A stretch of DNA of 15,279 nt, taken from Conidiobolus incongruus B7586. Taxonomy: Eukaryota > Entomophthoromycota > Entomophthoromycetes > Entomophthorales > Conidiobolaceae. A program made the translations under genes and the position numbers. Numbering within the stretch: the stretch's first letter is position 1; every line of letters starts with the position of its first letter. Shown here piece after piece: positions 1-11,079 of this stretch. The DNA is taken from NCBI GenBank assembly GCA_000697335.1, contig JNEM01008543.1:1-15279 (forward strand), given 5' to 3'. The notes below the pieces were generated by a model. That model was given only the letters and a program-made list of their open reading frames with translations. It made no database searches and was not told where the DNA came from.

Positions 1-334
1 TTTTTATTTTTTCAATTGATAGTTATAAAATTAAAGCTATAATAATTTTTTAAATATAAAAATTCAAAAACTATAATATTTAGTATATTCACTTGGTTAT
101 AATTAATCTAATTATAATTGTTTTAAATAATTATAAAATTAGCTTTCAAAAGAGCAAATTTTTATAAAAATATTTAATTAGTTTGTAAAATACAAAATTT
201 TAGCTTGTAATAAAAAACTATATTATAAGTTTTAAAATCTAATTAAAAGAATAGAAAAAAGTTATTAATAAGAAAAGATAGTGTTAATTTTATATTATTT
301 ATTTATTCTTGTGTATCACATATTAAAAATTTTA

Positions 335-375
335 TTTAATTTTAATTTTAATTTTAATTTATTATTATTATTATT
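335..375. repeat. Microsatellite: TTTTAA units followed by ATT units
   Basis: AA pairs recur every six bases from 338 to 357, giving about four units of ttttaa. They run straight into five units of att at 361-375. This is a simple-sequence repeat with no coding content. Confidence 0.85.
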
Positions 376-1556
376 TAATTATTTTAATAATATTAGAAAA
401 AATAATTAATTAAAAAGGTAAATAAAAAAGATAAATCAAATTACATGATTTGATTTTTTTCAATAGTACCTGAAATATATGATCCATTTGTTTAAGTTTA
501 AAAATCTAAATAATTTGCCTTTCTAGGATGTATAATTTAATTTGAAAATTTTGATTCTGGTAAAAATACTATAGTTTGCCAAGTTCTTATAATTTCGAAT
601 AATTTCATTATTAATTATTGGAATAATGTTACATTACCTTTAATATATTGATATACGTGTATCAAAAAATAGATTTGTATAATACAAAAATGGATACTTT
701 ACTATTGTTATAACGACTATTGATTAAATATATATTAAAAAATGGTTAGACTACTAATTTTGAAACTATTAATTAGATATTATACAATCTTCAGAATTAC
801 AATTAAATTTTTGAATTAATAATGCTATATTATGTAGTATGTTGAAAAAATATCACCTGTCATATTTTAAGAATATCTCTTAATTTTGTTATCATCTAAT
901 ATATTACTTGAATTTTATAATTTATAAAGCTTATTTTTCCAATAAATATTTTAATGATTTAATATCAACAAAAAATTATCCTGAGTAAAATTTACGAATA
1001 TTTACTAGATAAAATATTATGTATACATGAGACTCAGTTACTTATTAATCAAGTATTCTCTAATATTAAATACATTAAAAAGTAGCCATATATAATTTGT
1101 CAAATTTTGAATAATAATCCAATGTTTTTTCTTGCTACAGTAAGATTATTATTCGAAAATCATTAATTTTTATTATGTACAAATCTATTAAAAATAATCT
1201 ATTTTGTTGGCTGCATTATCTTGATAATAAAATTGAGAAAGATAGTGATGAAAAACATATTATTCAATTTATTTTGGTAAATTTCCTTATAGTAGATAAC
1301 TGAGAGTTGTCTGTATATTATAGAGTTTATAACAGCCTGAAAATTACAAAAACATCATTACCCAAAGCATATCACCCTAGCTTAATAGATTGATAACTTG
1401 TAATTATATATCTTATAGAGTATATTAATGCACAATAAAAATCAATTTTATTAGGTTAAATTTTACAATACTAATAAACAATAACAGAATTCTAGTTTAA
1501 ATTATCAATATAAAAATTGATGAGTTATATTCGATTTCTATTTATGCTTTTGTATA

Positions 1557-1573
1557 TATAATAATAATAATAA
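1557..1573. repeat. ATA trinucleotide microsatellite
   Basis: A short run of ATA/AAT units follows a tatatata stretch in AT-rich spacer. It is typical low-complexity sequence. Confidence 0.6.
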
Positions 1574-2796
1574 TTTTTCTAGTCAATTTTAGAGTATGGT
1601 ATAATATTTTGGCTCTATTTAATCCTTTGAATAAAATTGATGCTCAGATTTTCATGTTCATCTGCAAAATATTGATTTCTAAATCAACTAAATGGAATTT
1701 TTAATTTGTAAAATTGTACAATATATTATAAATGTGAATGATACTAAATATTTATCTGGGCAATCTTTATCTTAAAATATGATAACAGAAGAATATAAGA
1801 AATGACAAGCAAAGAAAAAGAAAAAGAAATTGAGGTGGTGGGTGTGTATAAAATAATACAAATTATGACATCAAATGATATAACTATTTTGATTTCAATA
1901 ACATTCACATAACAATTTTAATCAATTAAGCATCCACTTTGATGATCTAACTGAAATATCTTTTTGAATCAAAGCATACGGAATTTCAAGAGATAAATAG
2001 TTGTCCAGAATTTACCCTAATTTCACTATAAACATCATTCATCATTAATAATTAGTCTAGCAACTTTGCAATTATTACATTGATGAAAATAAAATACGGA
2101 ATAACTTTTTAAAATAAAAGTATTAGTTACATTTAATAAAAATGGTGTTAATATATATCATTTTAAAAGCATATTACTTTATTTATTAAAATACTTTATT
2201 TCCAAATTAATCTAAAAACTAATAATATTTCATTACCAAATTTAGTTAAATTAATTAAATTTTAATAAAAATAGTTAAACTATGATTTAATAGGATTAGA
2301 TAAATTATTTCATTATTTAAAAAAAATATTAATTAAAATATCTTTTTATTATTTAAAAATATAATGATTATCTAATACTTTTTAATGAATTCACCAATAA
2401 ATAATAATTTTTATAGCATTTTGATCGAATTCGGAGCAATTGGTGGAACAATTCAAGCCAATGGATTATTAAAAAATGGTGAAAATTTGGATTGATTAAG
2501 TTGACAATTTGGATTGACTGAATCTTGTTAATTGAGAATTGATATTAACACAGAAATTTGAATTTTGAACAGAAATCTAATTTGAATTTTTGATACCAAA
2601 TTGGATAATCTATTTAAATACCCAATAAGTTTGATTGTTTTTATTTCCAAGTAGCATCCTCCTTATATGAAAACCCCTTCATCATAAATATTAAGCTAAT
2701 CTTCTCTAAAATAACTTCCATCATCATCCTGTTGAAATTCTATAGTCATTTATTAGTCCCTTAACTAATTTCATACACTGTGTCATCTAAAGTACA

Positions 2797-4102
2797 ATGT
2801 CTGTAATGAACTCTTCGTTAAATGATAATAAAAAATTATCATCCGAATTACATTCGCACGATTTCACAGAAATGGCACTATTTAAAGAGTATCAAGCTAT
2901 TAAATCTGGCTATGTTTTTAAGCGATACAAAACCAGAAAAGTAATTTAATTAAATATTTAATTTTATTTAAATATATTAAATAATATAGATATGGAAAAA
3001 ACGTTGGATGGTATTAAGAGGTCAAAGTGTTTTTGTTTATAAAAATGATAAAGTACTTTTTTTAATTATTAAATAATTTTAAATGCATATTAACTTAAAT
3101 TGATTTATTAATAGGAATACGAACTTCTATATCACATTGATTTAAGTGAGGTACAAGCTATATCTGAGGTTAAGAGGAAAAAGAGAGAAAATGTATTCGG
3201 TATGGTGACTTTAGCCAAGATATTCTATTTTCAAGCTGCCAGTCAGAAAGAAATGGATGAATGGATTCAATTATTGAAGACTGCTAGAACACAAACTTTG
3301 TACCAAGAATATGAGGTTGAGACTGTGACTAGGTCGGAACCTATTGATATTCCCTCGAATAAATCCAACATAAATCAGCCTTGGTCTTCAAGTCGCAGTC
3401 ACCCTACTTCCTTTGATCCAACTTCTCTGTCTGCAAGCTCTTGCTCGAATATCGGTTCTTACGATGTGTTCACTCAGTATCCCATGAATCCTCCAGCCCA
3501 AATTAGCGACGTGTCACTAGAGGCCCCTTCTGACGAACACTCTGAATGTTCTTTAGAGGAATCACCAGTTCTTGAGCCCTCACCCGTCACACCCAATTTA
3601 TCTCCACCAAATTTAGAAATGGCCAACTTATCACTTGAACCTCATTTGAATCAGTTTGATTCCGTACCTCAGCACCAAGGTTTTTTATTTAAAAAATGTG
3701 AAAGTTATAAGGTAAATATTTTATATTTATATTATGAATATCAATTTATTAAGTTCTTAATTTGTAGTCTTGGAGAACTAGATGGTTTGTATTAAGAGAT
3801 GGAAAATTATGCTATTATAAAGATGATAAAGTAAATTTTTATATATTTTATTTTAAAAGTTTATTAAATGTGAATATAATTATTTTTAGGAGTACGAAAT
3901 TCACGGAATGATACCGTTACAATCTATTTCTAAAGTAACCAAAGCTATTTCAACTGACAAGTCAAAGAGGTATTGCTTTAAAATTATTTCACCTAAGAGG
4001 AACTTCAAATTATGTGCTAATTCGAAAGCCGATATGGAAAAATGGATTGAAGTCATTAATAATAATAAGGCTAATACGAGTGGCACCCCTATCACCACCT
4101 GA
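2797..4102 (+). CDS. Tandem PH-domain protein (Opy1-like), five exons, 359 aa
   Basis: Exons by my reading: 2797-2940, 2990-3052, 3115-3711, 3768-3830 and 3890-4102. The introns of 49, 62, 56 and 59 nt all start GTA and end TAG, and all are phase 0. The start is the first ATG of an open frame that splices cleanly into a PH domain; M4 is an alternative. PH1 spans about residues 36-127 (KSGYVFKRYKTRK, then WKKRW, closing with W119 in MDEWIQLL). A Ser/Pro-rich, probably disordered linker follows at about 128-255. PH2 spans about 257-350 (GFLFKK, WRTRWFVLR, W341 in MEKWIEVI). Basic residues in the first strands of both domains fit phosphoinositide binding. Two PH domains in a protein of this size match yeast Opy1, which binds PI(4,5)P2 and its kinase Mss4, but I assign the family by architecture only. 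A membrane-associated adaptor role is inferred; no catalytic domain is visible. The fold is secure, orthology less so. Confidence 0.9.
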
Positions 4103-4460
4103 TTGTTTTGTTCTTAGCTTATTTTTATTACTCTTTTGGTTTGATATGGATTATTGGTTATAAATAATAGTTTTCCAATACCATTTATAGGATTATGGAT
4201 GTAATCAAGATAATGGAATCAATCTATAGGTCAAGGATGCTATGTTGCTATAGGTTCGTTTCAATTTATGAGTAGGCATATATATTCGAAATGAAAATTA
4301 ATTTAATTTTACTGTGTAGGTGTAATGTATTTAAATTTACTTAATCAAATTATAATATAAATAATATTAAATATAATTTTAATCTTGTTTACTAAAATAA
4401 AGCTTTATGCTAATACTTAGGAATATCAGATAAAAATATTTTTTGACTTTTAGAAATTCA

Positions 4461-4484
4461 TTTATATATTTATATATTTATATA
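4461..4484. repeat. Three exact tandem copies of TTTATATA
   Basis: The 8-mer tttatata is repeated three times without interruption, followed by a T-rich stretch. It is a low-complexity tandem repeat in the spacer. Confidence 0.85.
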
Positions 4485-4972
4485 ATTTTTTATATTAAAC
4501 TTAATTTGATAATATCTCTTTATATATATTTTCAATTACAAACTAAATCATATACTTTAACAAATAAAATATTTAGATTTTATTTTACTATGTCAAATCA
4601 TTATTCCTTGAATATAAATAAATTTTAAATACATATTATTATATTTAACACAATTGATATTTATTATATTATAAATTGACATATTTAACATTATATAAAA
4701 ATTAATCACAATATTATTTTTAATTAAAGCTTTTAAGGTCAATTCTTGTTAAATTAATAGATAAATAATTCGAATTTAGGTCCTATTTAACATTCTTTTA
4801 TATTATTATTGTAATATTAAGCCACTGTAAATATTTAAATCAGTTTAATTGATTTAGTATTTTATTATTTTAAAATTATAATATTCTAAGTAATAAGGGT
4901 TGTATCAACTAGATGGTTTTTTTAAAGGTATTTCAAAAAAATATCAATTATATTGAGTGGTTTTTTGAATTA

Positions 4973-4991
4973 ATATATATATATATATATA
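4973..4991. repeat. AT dinucleotide microsatellite
   Basis: An uninterrupted run of about nine AT units lies in the spacer upstream of THI4. Confidence 0.85.
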
Positions 4992-6314
4992 ATAAGTTTC
5001 TAGTTATGGCATGTAATCAATTAACTCTCTCAGATATTGTATTATTGAAACTTAAATTTATTTAAAATAATATAGATGATATTTAGTTTTTATAATAATT
5101 ATTAGAAATATTTAATAATTAGAACACATTTTAGAATTTATTTAAGGTCATTATACACTTTTTTGGAATTTTTCTTTTACTTGATTTAAATATATATCTA
5201 AAACTAGAAATTGGGAATATTAAAAATGTTTGAATATTTGATTGAATTTGTCTGAAATGAAAATGTATTAATAAAATGCTTCAATCATAATCACTTTGAT
5301 ATTTATTTGCTAATAAATTCAACTGTCACTTAAATTTTTTCATTAATATCATTATACTATTTCAATAGTCATCAATTATTTGAATGTGGTGTAAATATAA
5401 TTAATTGGAAAAATTATTTGGTTGTTACTTGATGAATTGGTTCAAATATACATTATCTGATTCAAAAATTTGGCAAACGAAATTTGTGTAAGATTCGGGT
5501 TATGAATTTTATAATATAAAACCAATTATATAGTTCAAAAAGTTATTTATGTTATTAAAAGTTTCTTGAAAAAAGTCTACAATTCTGATCAAAGGGGAAT
5601 ATTTTCATTCAATATTATTTTTATTCTCGATATTTATTGTGAATTTGTGCTCAACTTTTATACTAAACTGTTAAATGTATTTTGATTGATTTTGAAAACA
5701 CACTTTTTTAAACCAGATCATAGTTGGCTATATCAAGTGTTGATATTTTAGGCAAAATGAAATTAATCTATAAATTTGGCATATTTCTGAAACTAAAGAG
5801 AAACTTCTGAGTTCGGAAGTGTATTAGAAAACACAGATTAATATGATAATACTTTTTCATTAAGATGCTAATCATTTCTAATTATTAGTGATATTTATTC
5901 TTTTAAATATTGATAATAAAATTTAACTTGGAAATATATTATCATAATAAAATTTTAATTATGATGAGTTTAAAAACTTGTTTGAAAAATTGTACCTATT
6001 AAAACTTTATGTAAGAGTTTATTGTTAGTATCAGATGATAATTTTAATTAATCATATTTCTATTTTGGCAATTGCTGTCATAATAAAGTTATATGGCTAT
6101 GAGTGATTTAATAGTGATGAATGACTCAGTGCATATTATAGCTTGAATATATTGGGTATTCATTTACCACTTCTCTAAATACCGGAAGGTCATGGAAATG
6201 TTTAAAAACTCTGATTGGATAAATATGATTAAATGGTGATTGTCAATAATTTGCTTTTGACTTTTTTGATATTATTCATAATAATTTACTTTTATAGAAT
6301 TTTTAATTTTCTAG

Positions 6315-6321
6315 TATATAA
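6315..6321 (+). promoter_or_regulatory. Candidate TATA box of THI4
   Basis: The sequence TATATAA, followed by GG, lies 68 bases before the THI4 start codon, a normal distance for a strongly expressed fungal gene. In such AT-rich DNA TATA-like strings are common, so the position before a codon-biased gene carries most of the weight. Confidence 0.45.
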
Positions 6322-6382
6322 GGATTGATTGTCATATAACAGTTTGGTTGATTATATATCAGAACAGAATCACATAGTCAGT

Positions 6383-7234
6383 ATGTCCAACCAAACCAAC
6401 TTATTACAACCTGGAGCTGTCTCTTTCGCTCCCATTCGTGAAGCTGAAGTCTCTCGCGAAATGACCACTCGCTATATGAACGATTTGTTGGAGTTGGCTG
6501 AGTGTGACGTAGTCATTGTTGGCGCTGGTCCCTCCGGTCTAACATGTGCCTATGAACTCAGCAAACAACCCAACCTCAAGGTTGCCATCATTGAAGCCTC
6601 TGTCGCCCCCGGTGGTGGTGGTTGGGTTGGTGGTCAACTTTTCTCCGCCATGGTTGTTCGTAAGCCTGCTCACCATCTTTTAGATGAACTCGAAATCCCC
6701 TACGATGAAAAGGAAAACTATGTCGTCGTCAAGCACGCTGCTCTCTTCACTTCTACCATTATCTCCAAAGTCATCAAGAACGGTGTCAAATTATACAATG
6801 CTACCTCTGTCGAAGATTTTATCATCCGTGATGGTGCTGTTGGTGGCGTCGTCACCAACTGGGCTTTAGTTACCAAGGCTCATGGTACTCAATCCTGTAT
6901 GGATCCCCAAGTCATTGAAGCTAAAGTTACTGTTTCCTCCTGTGGACATGATGGTCCTTTCGGAGCTACTGGTGTTCGTAGACTCGCTGAGCTTGGCCTC
7001 ATCGACTCTCTTCCCGGTATGCGTGCCTTAGATATGAATGCTTCTGAAAACGCCATCGTTGAACACACTCGTGAAATTGTCCCTGGTATGATCATTACTG
7101 GTATGGAAGTTGCTGAAGCCACTGGAACTGCCAGAATGGGTCCTACCTTTGGTGCCATGATGATCTCTGGTCAAAAGGCTGCTCAACTTGCTCTCCAAAA
7201 GCTCGGTCTTACTGCTCCTAAGGCCGGCCACTAA
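6383..7234 (+). CDS. THI4: Thiamine thiazole synthase THI4, intronless, 283 aa
   Basis: THI4 makes the thiazole half of thiamine from NAD and glycine; in the yeast-type enzyme a cysteine of the protein itself gives up its sulfur, so each molecule works once. The dinucleotide-binding GAGPSG loop is at residues 47-52, with an acidic residue, E71, ending the second strand. The [11 protein letters not shown] segment is at 77-87. C172 in TQSCMDP corresponds to the sulfur-donor cysteine of yeast Thi4 (Cys205). GHDGPFG is at 188-194 and [10 protein letters not shown] at 251-260. The frame is open upstream to 6329, but the first ATG is at 6383 and gives the normal family start just before [14 protein letters not shown], so I use it. 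The length is complete for the core enzyme, with no plant-like transit peptide. Many codons end in C and the GC content is far above the surroundings, which suggests high expression. Thiamine repression is expected from the family, but no riboswitch was seen. Confidence 0.97.
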   Translation: MSNQTNLLQPGAVSFAPIREAEVSREMTTRYMNDLLELAECDVVIVGAGPSGLTCAYELSKQPNLKVAIIEASVAPGGGGWVGGQLFSAMVVRKPAHHLLDELEIPYDEKENYVVVKHAALFTSTIISKVIKNGVKLYNATSVEDFIIRDGAVGGVVTNWALVTKAHGTQSCMDPQVIEAKVTVSSCGHDGPFGATGVRRLAELGLIDSLPGMRALDMNASENAIVEHTREIVPGMIITGMEVAEATGTARMGPTFGAMMISGQKAAQLALQKLGLTAPKAGH

Positions 7235-7255
7235 TTTTTATATCAAATCACTAAA

Positions 7256-7261
7256 AATAAA
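7256..7261 (+). terminator. Candidate poly(A) signal of THI4
   Basis: AATAAA lies 22 bases after the THI4 stop codon and is followed by a T-rich stretch at 7266-7277. This fits eukaryotic 3'-end formation. The hexamer is common in AT-rich DNA, so the support is positional. Confidence 0.5.
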
Positions 7262-7419
7262 TATGTATATTTTTCTCTTGGTATGACGTTTATTTAATTT
7301 CAATAATCTTGAATATTTTTCTATATTTGATCTTCATTAGTATTATAATATATTCCCCAAAATATGAAATTCTTATCAAATTTTGAATTCCTAGTAGAGT
7401 CTATTAAATGTGGATATCG

Positions 7420-7930
7420 AACTTACGAGTCCTACTAACCATTAATCTAGAAACAATTTTGCTTTATATAGCTAAAATCAATATAGTGTGTATACTTCAC
7501 TTACAATTAAACTTGTCCAAAGTTGATTAAATTTGATCACCCTTGTCCAAGTCCTTCATGGAGTTTAGAGACTTTAAAGGGTTAAGCCCCAACACCAATC
7601 CTGGAAGGCTAGCTTGATTGACCATTAGATTATGAAGGAGTTTGTTTCTAGCAGCATAGATATCTTGATTCATTTCTACATAATATCGAGGACATTTGAA
7701 AGTTTTTGCTTCATCCAAGTTGAATGTGTAGGTATTCACAATTAACACATGGTTTGCACGTGTGATGCTTTGCAAAGATGATTACCTTGTACCACACATA
7801 TTCTCTTGTTTTGTTGTGTAAGTTTTGTTTAAATCTGTAATAAGGTTATCTTAACATTGCTATTGTACTTTTAATATGTTCCTTGGCCCCTTCTATTATT
7901 TTCCAAGTTTTAAATTCGAGTCACTATAAT
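7420..7930 (-). other. GC-richer, coding-like island of unknown identity
   Basis: This segment stands out from its AT-rich flanks by higher GC, most clearly at about 7540-7790. On the minus strand a frame of about 82 codons runs from 7775 down to a TAA at 7527, without an ATG at its 5' end. It contains CPRYYVEMNQDIYAARNKLL and ends with a Leu-rich stretch. A second, overlapping minus-strand frame to its 5' side includes a Cys/His-containing CKPCVNCEYLH. I recognise no family in either. The mixed frames and the lack of a start suggest a decayed gene or mobile-element remnant, or an exon of an undetected gene. A non-coding RNA on either strand is also possible. No terminal repeats were found. 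Confidence 0.3.
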
Positions 7931-10900
7931 ATGATATTGTTAAATAATTAATTATTTTGTTGTACCTTATTTACAAGTTTTTTATCATTTTTCAGATTAT
8001 TCTAGTTGTTTTTCTTACCTTTTAATATTTTATCAATAAATTTTCTTTTTTGATTATTTAATTTATAACTTATTGTGAGTATATTAAAGGCAATAAATTC
8101 TCTTAATATCTCTTTTTCACTATTTATTAAATGAACCAAAAGGAGAGTAACTTAGAAAAGTTTATACACCATGATCAAAGATTAGAATTCTTACTTTGAT
8201 TATATTTCACTTGAGAGTTTAGTTATTACTTTCAATTTTCAGTAATAAATAATTCAAAAATATAATTCACAAAGTGTATTAATAGAAAGGTGCTATGTGT
8301 ATTTAATTTATAGGTAAAAGAAACTAGTATTAATGCAGATTGAATTAAATATACTATATATACTTTAAACAATAATATAAATAAACAATAATAATTAACC
8401 AAAAATTTAATTTTATATGATAAAATAAAATTGAATAAATATTAAAGTTTATATAAAATGATATATCAAATTTATTAAACTTAAAATACCATGTTTATGA
8501 AAATATTAAGTCATTATAAAATATTTAAAAATATTTAATGAATAAAGAAACTGGACTAAAGATTCAAAATAAAATGAAAAACAGCATTAAAACCAAATGT
8601 TTCATAATTGACATGGACAATTATAAAATAATATCTAAGTATCTGCGCTGTAGGTGATAGTTTATTTATATCCTAATAAATATTGATAGGTATGCTTTGA
8701 GCTAGTGGAAATTTTGAGAACAGTTAAATTTGCAAAACTTTATGACATTTTAAAAAGTTATCATGTTTTAGTCAATTGCTATTAGTGTAATTTATATCAA
8801 AATAACTAATAGTTTTTATATATGTATTTTATTCAAGTAAATACTATGAATTGATAATTATTTACATTAATTTAACCAGAGGTCTATATTTCTGTAATAT
8901 TTTGAATTATGAAAAATTCCAGATGATTTATTCAAACTCTTTATTTCATATTTGTACAAATTGAATATCAGTTATATTATTCAAAAAGTAATAATCTACA
9001 CAATATAATTTTAAATTATGACATGACATTCTTGATATCATATAATTAGATATTAGCATTGATCATATATTTCATATCAAGTGTAAGTTATGAAAATATA
9101 AGATTGTATATAATAAAATCCATTTTGGTAATAATTTGATTATCTTTTTACATGAGGATATTAATCAAGATAACAATTAATATGATTTTACAGACCATAA
9201 GATAACAACTAGAATCATTGGTATATGATATTCTTAACAAATTAATATCTATCCAATTATAAATAATATTAATATACATTATTTCAATAAACCAAAGTAG
9301 AAGGATAATAAATATAGTATCTTTATGATTGAAGCTTTAATCATTAATATTATTATTTTATTAAAACAAATCATAGGATATAATAATATAACAAAATATT
9401 TATGGTATTCTTATCATTCAATTACTTATATTATAATAAAATTGTTTAATATAAATCACAAGTATTGAATCACGGGAATCAAATCACAGGATCCTGTTGA
9501 AATTATGAGATATTAAAGGAATATTTAGAAATTTTCTAGTTGAATTTAATAATAAATTTTTAGTGAATATATTTTAAATGTCATTCAGTTAATATATAAA
9601 TCAACAAAAATGATTAGCCTTAATAAATTATTATATCAAATTATAGATAATTACCTATAAAAATAGCTGTTAATTTGGTAATTCTTAAAATACTTGGCAA
9701 TGTATTTCAACAAAAATATAATGGTTCAACTTAATACAAAGTTTCTATTGATTGATGTCTTATTCATTTTATCCACTCTCTAATATAATCAACCTTAAAT
9801 CAAAATTTTCTCATTTTTATTTATGTAATATATCTTTTTCACCGATATTAACCCTATTCATTATCATATTTTTATTAACTTATCTAATATTTTCATTGAT
9901 ATCAAACTCCTTTTCTCTCAGTTATATATTCTTGAATTTCAAGTGTGATTTGATAGTTATATTTTATTTTAAGCATTAATTTTAATTAAAAAAAATATAA
10001 TATTTATTACTGTAATGATAACATTCTTTTATACAAATAATTAATTAAATATATTTTACCGTATACCAAATTAATTCTAAATGTTTTTCTAAATTTAATG
10101 GCATGTTCATCCGCAATTAGAACATTGGTTGATTTATATTTATAACACCATCAACCTTTAGTTTGAAAAATAGTACCAAAATATACTTAAATCATTTTAG
10201 AAAAATCAATTTGATATTTGGATATATTGATTTTATGGAATAATGTTCGTAATTTTCTTATATGACATAATTTAAAATAGAATTTATTGATATCATGCAA
10301 TATATTTTAATAAGATTCACAATCATTAATTAACTATCTTTTGTTAAATGAAAAGGGTTATTATCATATTTCAAAAATATACATTTTCTTGGGTTTTCAA
10401 AGCATATGCTTTTAATATAATAAATATCCATTTCTTATAACTAGAGCTCTATTACAAAAACTATTATTTGAGTGGATTATATAAATTACTTCGGGTAAAT
10501 ATAATATTTCTAAAACTTGGTTTGATGCATTTAAACAAAATTTTTTACCGCATATTATGTCTAATTAAGTTTTGATATTTGATTAGATTAAGCAGCTGGC
10601 AAATAATAGATTGTAATCAAATTATCAAAAATTTATAGTTTTTATACCATTATAGATTTTATAATAGTTTTGATAAACTGTATAAATATTTTCAATTATT
10701 GATATTCTAATAAAAAATTTTATTCATATTTTTGTATTACATATAAATATTTTATTTAATTAAATATGAAATTCATATCTATGAATTTGCAAAATTATTA
10801 ACTATGATTCATATCCAAACCACTAATTTTCAATGGATTCCATTCATTAAATACATAAAATTCAAATTTTAAATATCAATCTGAAAATCAAAAGACTTAA

Positions 10901-11079
10901 AAACAAAAATAAAAATAATATGACTCATTCAATTTTTAAGTTGTTTAATTTAATAATTTTATATTCAGTAAATTAAATCCGTAAATATATTTTTAATATA
11001 ATAATAACGCTTACTATAATACATATTAATATATGGTTATATTTTATTATTAATTTCAATTATATTAGTGATATATAAA
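7931..11079. other. Long AT-rich spacer upstream of the RhoGEF gene
   Basis: About 3.1 kb of AT-rich DNA shows no gene I can support. A 75-codon open frame on the + strand near 9752-9979 is made of Phe, Leu, Ile and Ser codons in a pyrimidine-rich stretch and looks like composition rather than coding. Small inverted repeats with 7-bp arms occur at 8604-8624 (ATAATTG and CAATTAT) and 10127-10156 (GGTTGAT and ATCAACC); neither is long enough to call a functional element. No tRNA, rRNA, transposon or terminal repeat was seen. Confidence 0.55.

Larger units (their letters stand above)
1..2796. other. AT-rich intergenic region, no supported gene
   Basis: This stretch is very AT-rich, with stops frequent in all six frames and no long open frame. 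It holds simple repeats near 335-375 and 1557-1573, a short charged open frame at 1802-1912, and weak coding-like stretches at about 990-1395, all of which I treat as unproven. The last 150 bases before the PH gene (about 2645-2796) are richer in C and pyrimidines than the rest, as expected of a promoter-proximal or 5' untranslated segment. A TATA-like run, ctatttaaata, lies near 2610. I see no tRNA, rRNA or recognisable transposon. Confidence 0.6.
4103..6382. other. AT-rich spacer between the PH gene and THI4
   Basis: This holds the 3' flank of the PH gene and the upstream region of THI4. No open frame looks coding; the 61-codon frame near 4443 is a run of AT-rich codons (Ile, Tyr, Phe, Leu) with no family features. 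I saw no strong poly(A) signal close to the PH stop codon; an AATAAA occurs at 4396-4401, almost 300 bases downstream. I looked for a thiamine pyrophosphate riboswitch upstream of THI4 and did not find its conserved CTGAGA and ACCTGATC-type boxes. Confidence 0.6.

Noticed and set aside
6001-6382. Thiamine pyrophosphate riboswitch upstream of THI4
   Set aside because: Such elements occur in some fungal thiamine genes, but I found neither the CTGAGA box nor the ACCTGATC-type box in the upstream region. A CTGAGA near 1305 is far away and lacks a partner.
6329-6382. N-terminal extension of THI4 from a TTG codon
   Set aside because: The frame is open from 6329 to the ATG, but TTG starts are not normal in nuclear genes. 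The ATG at 6383 gives the family's usual N-terminus, and the TATA box at 6315-6321 would place transcription start within or after this segment.
6684-7231. Other open frames overlapping THI4 on both strands
   Set aside because: They are shadow frames created by the GC-richer codon use of THI4, which has a full set of family motifs in its own frame.
9752-9979. Small hydrophobic membrane protein of about 75 residues
   Set aside because: The frame consists mainly of Phe, Leu, Ile and Ser codons from a pyrimidine-rich, AT-rich strand. It lacks any family feature and sits in a spacer where such frames arise by chance.
8604-10156. Short inverted repeats as transposon ends or RNA hairpins
   Set aside because: The arms are only 7 bases, there is no target duplication or coding sequence between them, and such pairs are common in AT-rich DNA.
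11068-11079. RhoGEF start at a GTG codon
   Set aside because: The GTG lies only four codons before a standard ATG at 11080 and has no eukaryotic support.
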